From NCBI GenBank assembly GCA_938014215.1, contig CALLRW010000032.1:1-64000 (forward strand): 64,000 bases of DNA, written 5' to 3'. Below, one piece after another: positions 58,235 through 64,000 of this stretch. The number at the start of each line of letters is the position of its first letter. Positions within the stretch are counted from its first letter, which is position 1. This DNA comes from an uncultured Alistipes sp. Lineage in GTDB: Bacteria > Bacteroidota > Bacteroidia > Bacteroidales > Rikenellaceae. The translations under genes and the position numbers were made by a program. The notes beneath the pieces are model-generated. The model had not been told where the DNA came from. It saw only the letters and a program-made list of their open reading frames with translations, and searched no databases.

Positions 58235-60652
58235 ATGAAAAAAGTGAATTTCTGGAAGACATTGTTCCTCTCCGCCTTGGCAGTGACAGCCTTTACGGGG
58301 TGTTCGAACGATGATTCGGAGAACGACGGCGGGATGCCGTCGATCACGGTAAATGGTGAGAGCACGGCGACGGGAGCCGTGGATCTGACGGGTGGAACCC
58401 TTACGTTCGAGGTCGTATCGTCGAGCGACTGGACGCTGGCATATGATGATACGTCGGCCATGTCGTGGTGCCATGTAGCTACGGCCGGCAAGGGCGGCAC
58501 GACGTCGCTTGAGGTAACGGTTGATGCCTGGAGCGAAGCTCAGGGCAATGCCGAGCGTACGGCGAAGTTCACGCTGACGACGTACGGCAATCTGGCCGGC
58601 GTGGGTGCTATTCCGGCCAAAGCCACGATTACGGTGATGCAGAATGGCAAGGGTTCGACCGAGCTCGAGACCAACGTTGCCGAGATCCGCGCGCTGGTTG
58701 CTGCCATGAACCCCACGAAGGATAAGGTAGATGCTTCGGATGCTATTTTGGCCAAGGAGTACCTGGTGGGTGTTATTGCCGGAGCCCAGGGCGAGACGCC
58801 GAACATGGGTAACAAGTATCTGACGGTTATTCAGGATACGGACAACGCCGAGAACTCGGGTCTGATGATCAACCAGACGAATGTTTCGACGTGGAAGACC
58901 GGCCAGAAGCTGCAGATCTCGCTTGCCGGCGCCAAGGTTCAGAACTACAACGGCACGCTGCAGATCAGCCTTTCGAACGATGCTACGGTAACCGTTCTCG
59001 AGGAGAATGTCGCCATTACGCCGGTTGAGCTTGCGTCGCCGGCCGATCTGGAGAAATACCAGTCGCAGCTGGTGAAGTTCCCCAACGTACAGACCGCTTC
59101 GGAGTACAAGGAGGGAGCTACCTATGCCGAGAACTACAATGCCAACTTTGTGACCGACAAGGGTGAATCGTTTGTTGTCTACACCAACAAGACCGGAAAT
59201 GCAGGCTTTGGAGCCACGACCATTTCGAACCTGAGCGGTCCGATCGTCGGTATTGCCGGTTGCTATCAGAAGGACAACGCCGGCAGCGTAACGCTGCAGT
59301 TGCTGCCGCGCAGTGCCGAGGATGTTGCCGGTCTGACGAATCCTCGTTTCACGATCCAGGGTTCGACGGCAACTATCGCCGATGTTCTTGCCGGTGGCGA
59401 GGCTGCCTACAAGGTGGAGAATGCAACGGTGGTAGCAGTTACGACGCGTTCGTTCGTCATGCAGGATGCTACGGGAGCCATTCTTGTCTTCCGCGGTAAC
59501 GATGCCGAGATTCCTGAGGTAGGCTCGGTTGTTACGGTAGACGGTCTGGTTACGACCTATGGCGGCATGCTGCAGTTTGACGGTTCAGCTACGGTGACGA
59601 AGAACAGTACGACGACGGTTTCGGAGCCTTCGGCAACCGAGGTTACCGCTTCGAACATCCAGTCGATCATTGATGCCGAGAAGGTCGTATATGTGAAGAT
59701 GTCCGGCGAGTTGGTTAAGAGCGGTACCAATTACAACCTGAACTTCTCATTCGAGGATTCGCACTCGGGCTCAATCGATGCACCTGCAGCCAGTCTCAAT
59801 ATTGATAATTACGTAGGTCTGACGGTTGATGTTTATGGCTGGTTCATCTATACGACGGGCAGCGGTGTACGCTTCACGGTTGTAGCTACGAAAATTGAGT
59901 CGAATACGACCACGCCGAGCGTGAAGTTCGACGCATCGTCGCTGACCTTTGCTGCCGAGGGAGCCAAGGCTCAGACGGTTGGTTATACTGCACAGAACGT
60001 ATCGGGCAATGTTGAGATGTCCATCGAGGGCACCAACGCCGACAAGTTCAAGATTGAGTCGAACGAGAACTCGAAGGTTACGGTCGCCGTTGTTGGAGAC
60101 AACACGAGCGATGCTGCCTATACGGCACAGCTGGTTGCCAAGGTGGGCGGCGAGACGCTTGCCACGGTTGATCTGACTCAGTCAAAGGCTTCGACTACGG
60201 GTGCAACGGTCATTAGCGTAGATTTCTCTGGAAACTATCCGGAAGGAGTTCCGACGGAATCGTATGAGAAAGAGACCAAGACCTTTATGTTCTCGGGATA
60301 TGAATTTACCTTTGTATCCGATGGAGCGAATGGATATAAATTTGATACCAAAACTGGTTACCTTATCTATGGTAAGACGGGTGCTTATGTCCAGTTCCCG
60401 GCTATTGCTGGCAAAACCTTGACCAAGGTCGTTGCCGTTAGCCGAAAGGGAGCATCGGGTAATGTAACCGTTGGTATCGCAGATGCTGAAGGAAATTTTG
60501 TTGGCGGAGGTGATCCGATCAAATGGGAACAGGTCGATCCGTTCACTTATACCTATAACCTGACTGGTACTGTTGCTAATACGGGTTATTGCCTGCGTAT
60601 TAACTCCAAGTATAATGCTCAGCTCGTTTCGCTTGAACTGACGTATGAATAG
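58235..60652 (+). CDS. Multidomain BACON/DUF5689-type surface lipoprotein
   Basis: A surface lipoprotein of 805 residues. The lipobox is FTGC at Cys23, followed by the acidic SNDDSEND, the export signal pattern for surface lipoproteins in this phylum. A BACON domain (about 35-140) leads to two OB-fold units of DUF5689 type (about 150-380 and 385-560, with KEYLVGVIAG and ATVVAVTTRSFVMQDATGAILVF), an Ig-like segment (about 565-650) and a C-terminal domain (about 660-805; GAYVQFPAIAGKTL). OB folds suggest nucleic-acid or sugar binding. The last 450 bp are much AT-richer than the rest of the gene. A terminator follows. Confidence 0.85.
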   Translation: MKKVNFWKTLFLSALAVTAFTGCSNDDSENDGGMPSITVNGESTATGAVDLTGGTLTFEVVSSSDWTLAYDDTSAMSWCHVATAGKGGTTSLEVTVDAWSEAQGNAERTAKFTLTTYGNLAGVGAIPAKATITVMQNGKGSTELETNVAEIRALVAAMNPTKDKVDASDAILAKEYLVGVIAGAQGETPNMGNKYLTVIQDTDNAENSGLMINQTNVSTWKTGQKLQISLAGAKVQNYNGTLQISLSNDATVTVLEENVAITPVELASPADLEKYQSQLVKFPNVQTASEYKEGATYAENYNANFVTDKGESFVVYTNKTGNAGFGATTISNLSGPIVGIAGCYQKDNAGSVTLQLLPRSAEDVAGLTNPRFTIQGSTATIADVLAGGEAAYKVENATVVAVTTRSFVMQDATGAILVFRGNDAEIPEVGSVVTVDGLVTTYGGMLQFDGSATVTKNSTTTVSEPSATEVTASNIQSIIDAEKVVYVKMSGELVKSGTNYNLNFSFEDSHSGSIDAPAASLNIDNYVGLTVDVYGWFIYTTGSGVRFTVVATKIESNTTTPSVKFDASSLTFAAEGAKAQTVGYTAQNVSGNVEMSIEGTNADKFKIESNENSKVTVAVVGDNTSDAAYTAQLVAKVGGETLATVDLTQSKASTTGATVISVDFSGNYPEGVPTESYEKETKTFMFSGYEFTFVSDGANGYKFDTKTGYLIYGKTGAYVQFPAIAGKTLTKVVAVSRKGASGNVTVGIADAEGNFVGGGDPIKWEQVDPFTYTYNLTGTVANTGYCLRINSKYNAQLVSLELTYE

Positions 60653-60690
60653 CAGTATGCGATAATAACCAGTCGAGGAAACCGACTTAT

Positions 60691-60745
60691 AAACCAACCA
60701 CTCTTGGCGGGGTCTCCAAGCCCCGTCAAGAGTTTGGTTTCTAAA
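60691..60745 (+). terminator. Terminator after the BACON lipoprotein
   Basis: AAACCAA..CTCTTGGCGGGG pairs with CCCCGTCAAGAGTTTGGTTT, a long stem with one internal mismatch run. It separates the lipoprotein from the endonuclease gene, which then needs its own promoter; none is obvious in the 37 bp that follow, so read-through is possible. Confidence 0.75.
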
Positions 60746-60782
60746 AACCATTCCTGTAAATACGTTTTTTCCCCTTTTTTGG

Positions 60783-62045
60783 ATGTCTTTCAATACCTTG
60801 TTTTCGACAATCAGATCCGGCTGGATCTTCGTCGCTCTGATTGCCCTCTTTACGGGTTGCTCCGACAACAGCGAGGATGTCGATCTCGGCATCTCGTCGG
60901 CTTCGCTCGCCGCAACAACCGTAAACTGTAACACCACATCGAACCAGATCATCACCATCGGCCCTGCCGGTATCCCCTTCACGGCCACGATCTCCTTCAG
61001 GGAGGGAGACCAGACGTGGTGTTCGTTCGGTTCGAATACCTCCTCCGCAAACGGCTCCGTCGGGCAGATGCTGCCCCTCGTCCTGGAGAAGAACTCCACG
61101 GACTCCTATCGCGTTGCCGAAATCTCCGTAACCTTTTCCAACGGTTATTCCACCACCCTGAAGATGTGGCAGATGCCTGCATCCGGCACGACGGCGGCTG
61201 CCGATTTCGATCGTGCCTGGGGCGAACAGCCCGCCTATCGCCAGGGTTCCAATTATATCTACAAAACCTATCACACGACGCTCGTCTCGTCGAACAAGTA
61301 CCTGGTCGGCGGACAGCGCCGCAACTACTCGATCTGCTACGACGCCGCCAACCGCATCTCGCTGTGGGTGGCCTACCCGCTGCACGGATGCTACACCTCG
61401 CCCAATACGGGGCGCTCCGATACCTGGGCCTACGATCCCAACCGGCAGCTGCCCGTCATTTCGCAGGACCAGCAGCCCTATATCATCAAATCCTACGGTT
61501 CGGGCGACGCCCGCGGCCACCAGTGCCCCTCGGCCGACCGTTACAACACCGCGGCCACCAACGAGATGACCTTCTATGCCACGAACATCATGCCGCAGAA
61601 CTACGACTTCAACAGCGGCAGCTGGGTTGATCTCGAGGGTTCGATCCGGGCGTGGGCCCCGACGTCGGTGACGACGATGCGTTACGACACGCTCTTCGTC
61701 GTGACGGGCGTCCACCTTTCGGGCCGCACGATTACGGACCGCGCGGGCAATCGCGTGGGGTATCCCGACAAATGCTGGAAGGTGCTTCTGAAGCAGCGGC
61801 GCGGGCTGAACGAGAACCGCCAGATCTGGGAGTTTTCGGCCGACGAGCTGCAGGCCATCGGCTTCATCTTCACGAACGATGAGGCGGGCGGTGAGATGAA
61901 ACTCCGCGATGCGGCCTGCCCGGTGGCCGATGTCGAGGCGCTGACGGGCTTTACGTTCTTCCAGAACCTCGATCCGGCGGTGGCCGACGAGGTGAAACGC
62001 GCAGAGCCCGACACGTCGCTCTGGCCCGGACTTGCAACAAAATGA
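60783..62045 (+). CDS. DNA/RNA non-specific endonuclease, lipoprotein
   Basis: A 420-residue exported protein: hydrophobic signal with lipobox LFTGC at about Cys26, a BACON-like N-terminal part (about 30-140), then a beta-beta-alpha-Me nuclease of the NUC1/EndoG family (about 150-420). The active-site motif reads DARGHQCPSADR (family DRGHL.P..D), with the metal Asn in TFYATNIMPQNYDFNSGSW. It would cut extracellular DNA and RNA at the cell surface. An EEP-fold enzyme and a TonB receptor follow on the same strand within 100 bp. Confidence 0.86.
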   Translation: MSFNTLFSTIRSGWIFVALIALFTGCSDNSEDVDLGISSASLAATTVNCNTTSNQIITIGPAGIPFTATISFREGDQTWCSFGSNTSSANGSVGQMLPLVLEKNSTDSYRVAEISVTFSNGYSTTLKMWQMPASGTTAAADFDRAWGEQPAYRQGSNYIYKTYHTTLVSSNKYLVGGQRRNYSICYDAANRISLWVAYPLHGCYTSPNTGRSDTWAYDPNRQLPVISQDQQPYIIKSYGSGDARGHQCPSADRYNTAATNEMTFYATNIMPQNYDFNSGSWVDLEGSIRAWAPTSVTTMRYDTLFVVTGVHLSGRTITDRAGNRVGYPDKCWKVLLKQRRGLNENRQIWEFSADELQAIGFIFTNDEAGGEMKLRDAACPVADVEALTGFTFFQNLDPAVADEVKRAEPDTSLWPGLATK

Positions 62046-62077
62046 TTGTCAAATAGTTCACTAATCTGTAAACCTTT

Positions 62078-63112
62078 ATGAAGAAAAGCCTTTTGACAGG
62101 ACTGTTCGCCGCGTTGATCGCGGTGGCGTGCTTTGCACAGAAGCCCTATAAAGTGGTCTTCTACAACTTCGAAAACCTGTTCGACACGATCAATGATCCC
62201 GGCGTGAAGGACGAAGAGTTCACCCCCGAGGGTCCGAAGAAGTGGAACACGGCAAAGTATGAAAAGAAACTCGGCAACCTCGAACGCGTGCTGTTCGACA
62301 TTGCGGCCGAAGACAAGGATTTCCCGATTGTGATCGGAGCGTCGGAGATCGAGAACCGCTCGGTGATGGAGGATGTCATCGCGCAGCCGAAACTCGCCTA
62401 CGGCAACTATCGCATCGTTCATTTCGATTCGCCCGATGCCCGTGGCGTGGACGTGGGCTTCTTCTACCGTCCGGATGTCTTCAAACTGGAGGGGAGCGCC
62501 GCCTATCCCTTCGTGATGCCCGACATGCCGAACTTCAAGACGCGAGACGTGGTGACGATGTGGGGAACGATCGAGGGCGAACCCTTCTTCTTCGCCGTCA
62601 ACCACTGGCCGTCGCGACTGGGCGGCAAGGAGGCCTCGTCGCCCAAGCGTGAGGCTGCGGCCCGCCTGGTGAAGCATATCGTCGACTCGGTCATGGCGGC
62701 CAATCCTGCCACGAAGGTGGTGGTGATGGGCGACCTGAACGACGACGCCACGGACAAGAGCGTCGTCGAGGGTCTGCAGGCCAAGGGCAAGATCAAGGAG
62801 GTGCAGAAGGGTGACATGTTCAACCCGTTCATCGCGCTGCTCAAGGCCGGATACGGCACGCTGGCCTATCGCGACGAGTGGAACCTGTTCGACAACATCG
62901 TCGTTTCGGAGAATCTGGCTACGGGCTCGACCGGCGAACTGAAGATCCAGCCGGTGGGCAAGTCGAAGTTCTACGGAGGCATCTTCCGCCGCCCGTACAT
63001 GATCCAGAAGGACGGCCAGTACAAGGGCTATCCGCTTCGCACGTTCGTGGGCAACGACTTCCAGGGCGGCTTCAGCGACCACTTCCCGGTCTATATCTAC
63101 ATCGGCAAATAA
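62078..63112 (+). CDS. Secreted endonuclease/exonuclease/phosphatase-fold enzyme
   Basis: A 344-residue exported protein (signal MKKSLLTGLFAALIAVACFA, Sec type; no lipobox). The EEP core shows YNFENLFD, the metal Glu of ASEIENRSV, the catalytic pair NHWPSR and MGDLNDDATD, and the C-terminal SDHFPV. Family members hydrolyse phosphodiesters in DNA, inositol phosphates or sphingomyelin. It lies 32 bp after the endonuclease and 18 bp before the TonB receptor, so the three are probably co-transcribed. Confidence 0.92.
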   Translation: MKKSLLTGLFAALIAVACFAQKPYKVVFYNFENLFDTINDPGVKDEEFTPEGPKKWNTAKYEKKLGNLERVLFDIAAEDKDFPIVIGASEIENRSVMEDVIAQPKLAYGNYRIVHFDSPDARGVDVGFFYRPDVFKLEGSAAYPFVMPDMPNFKTRDVVTMWGTIEGEPFFFAVNHWPSRLGGKEASSPKREAAARLVKHIVDSVMAANPATKVVVMGDLNDDATDKSVVEGLQAKGKIKEVQKGDMFNPFIALLKAGYGTLAYRDEWNLFDNIVVSENLATGSTGELKIQPVGKSKFYGGIFRRPYMIQKDGQYKGYPLRTFVGNDFQGGFSDHFPVYIYIGK

Positions 63113-63130
63113 CATGCTAACAATAACTGT

Positions 63131-64000
63131 ATGAAACTGAAATCTCTACTTATTCTGATGCTCTCCGCAGTGACCTTTGCGTCCTATGCCCAGGACGGAG
63201 GTGTACGTGGAAAGGTGGTTTCACGCAACGGACGCGTGGCCCTGAGCAACGTCGAGGTGAAGATCGAATCGCTGGGCGTGACGGTCATGACCGACGACGA
63301 AGGTCGCTTCCTGCTGGGCAACCTCCCCGCCGGCAGCTACACGCTGCAGTTCGATACGCCGGATTTCGAGCCGCTCTCGGTGATGGTTCGCGTCGGCGAG
63401 GAACACGTTCAGGATCTCAAGCAGGTGATCCTGGTTCCGGGCAACCCGTCGGAGAGCGGCAGCTTCTTCGATGACGCCATTTTCGCCGAATTCGATTCCG
63501 ATTCGTCGTCGTCCGACACGCAGGCGCTGCCCTCGTCGCTGTCGGCCTCGAAGGATCTGTTCAACAACATCGCCTCGTATCGCTTCAGCGAGATGCGCTT
63601 CAACGTGCGCGGCTACGATTCGCAGTTCTCGGACATCTACCTGAACGGCATCCGCTTCAACGACGCCATGACGGGCTACGGACCGTGGTCGCTGTGGAGC
63701 GGCCTGAACGACGCCACGCGCAACCAGGAGAACTACACGGGTCTGGAGACGGCCGACTTCGGCATCGGCGGCATCGGCGGCATGACGAACGTCAACGCCC
63801 GTGCTTCGCAGTTCCGCAAGGGCTTCCGCGTGAGCGTGTCGAACGGCAACCAGATGTATCGCTTCCGTGCGATGGTATCCTACGGTTCGGGTCAGCTCGA
63901 CAACGGCTGGTCGTACGCTTTCTCGGTGGGTACGCGCCAGGGCGGCAACGGCTACGTCGACGGAGTCTACTATAACTCCTACTCCTACTTTGCATCGGTC
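63131..64000 (+). CDS. TonB-dependent receptor (partial, runs off the window)
   Basis: The first 290 residues of an outer-membrane receptor. It starts at ATG 63131 with a signal peptide (MKLKSLLILMLSAVTFASYA), a CarboxypepD_reg-like domain (about 25-110: GGVRGKVVSRNGRVALSNVEV, DDEGRFLLGNLPAGSYTLQF), an acidic Ser-rich linker and the plug domain (RFNVRGYDSQFSDIYLNGIRFND). The barrel lies beyond the window. It would import a ligand with TonB energy. The gene order suggests that its substrate comes from the nuclease and EEP enzyme encoded upstream. No SusD follows within the window. Confidence 0.9.
   Translation, partial: MKLKSLLILMLSAVTFASYAQDGGVRGKVVSRNGRVALSNVEVKIESLGVTVMTDDEGRFLLGNLPAGSYTLQFDTPDFEPLSVMVRVGEEHVQDLKQVILVPGNPSESGSFFDDAIFAEFDSDSSSSDTQALPSSLSASKDLFNNIASYRFSEMRFNVRGYDSQFSDIYLNGIRFNDAMTGYGPWSLWSGLNDATRNQENYTGLETADFGIGGIGGMTNVNARASQFRKGFRVSVSNGNQMYRFRAMVSYGSGQLDNGWSYAFSVGTRQGGNGYVDGVYYNSYSYFASV

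Overview
The window is a 64 kb piece of a high-GC Bacteroidales chromosome, most like Alistipes/Rikenellaceae. This rests on Bacteroidota-type promoters (TAnnTTTG -7 boxes before many genes), families typical of the phylum (DUF2958, DUF1573, DUF4199, DUF4293, HU-CCDC81, BACON/DUF5689 lipoproteins, GH97, PG0541-type protein beside an RND pump, N-terminal CarboxypepD-reg TonB receptor) and strongly GC-biased codons. The genus is inferred; the phylum is well supported.

Layout. 1-2.7 kb: one end of an integrative element (DUF2958 protein, two excisionase-like HTH proteins, IntDOT-type tyrosine recombinase) lying against the 3' end of a tRNA-Ala(GGC) gene. 2.9-9.4 kb: PfkB sugar kinase, 2-oxoacid:ferredoxin oxidoreductase korAB, and the uronate genes kduD/kduI with a candidate GntR-type operator. 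9.7-12.5 kb: a phage-derived trio (LexA-like XRE/S24 repressor, a small conserved protein and an intact terminase large subunit) with no other phage gene. 13-25 kb: outer-membrane protein, a frameshifted lipoprotein, tsaD divergent from tamB, an ExbB/ExbD/TonB energising set, DUF1573, an MTA/SAH-type deaminase and tpx. 25-40.6 kb: glycogen branching enzyme, POT peptide transporter, a TetR-TolC-MFP-RND efflux operon with its PG0541-type partner, a GH97 glycosidase, and an MBL hydrolase plus SDR pair. 40.6-58 kb: housekeeping genes (prs, engB, speA, an HU-CCDC81 protein, a sigma-54 activator, lptE, secG, rfbACDB, SRP RNA, mltG, a Sua5-type gene, DUF4199-GT2-DUF4293). 58-64 kb: a surface cluster of a BACON/OB-fold lipoprotein, a non-specific endonuclease lipoprotein, a secreted EEP-fold enzyme and a TonB-dependent receptor cut by the window end; I read it as a candidate nucleic-acid or organophosphate scavenging locus.

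The most unusual signal is between the genes. At least fourteen intergenic gaps carry short tandem arrays (units about 15-83 bp), each with its own unit. Most lie just 3' of a gene and are purine-rich on that gene's sense strand, and in several the unit is a diverged copy of the gene's own last codons including the stop codon (clearest after glgB, the HU-CCDC81 gene, the Sua5-type gene and the GH97 gene). I know of no named element class that fits. Several promoters also sit so close to their ATG that leaderless mRNAs are predicted.
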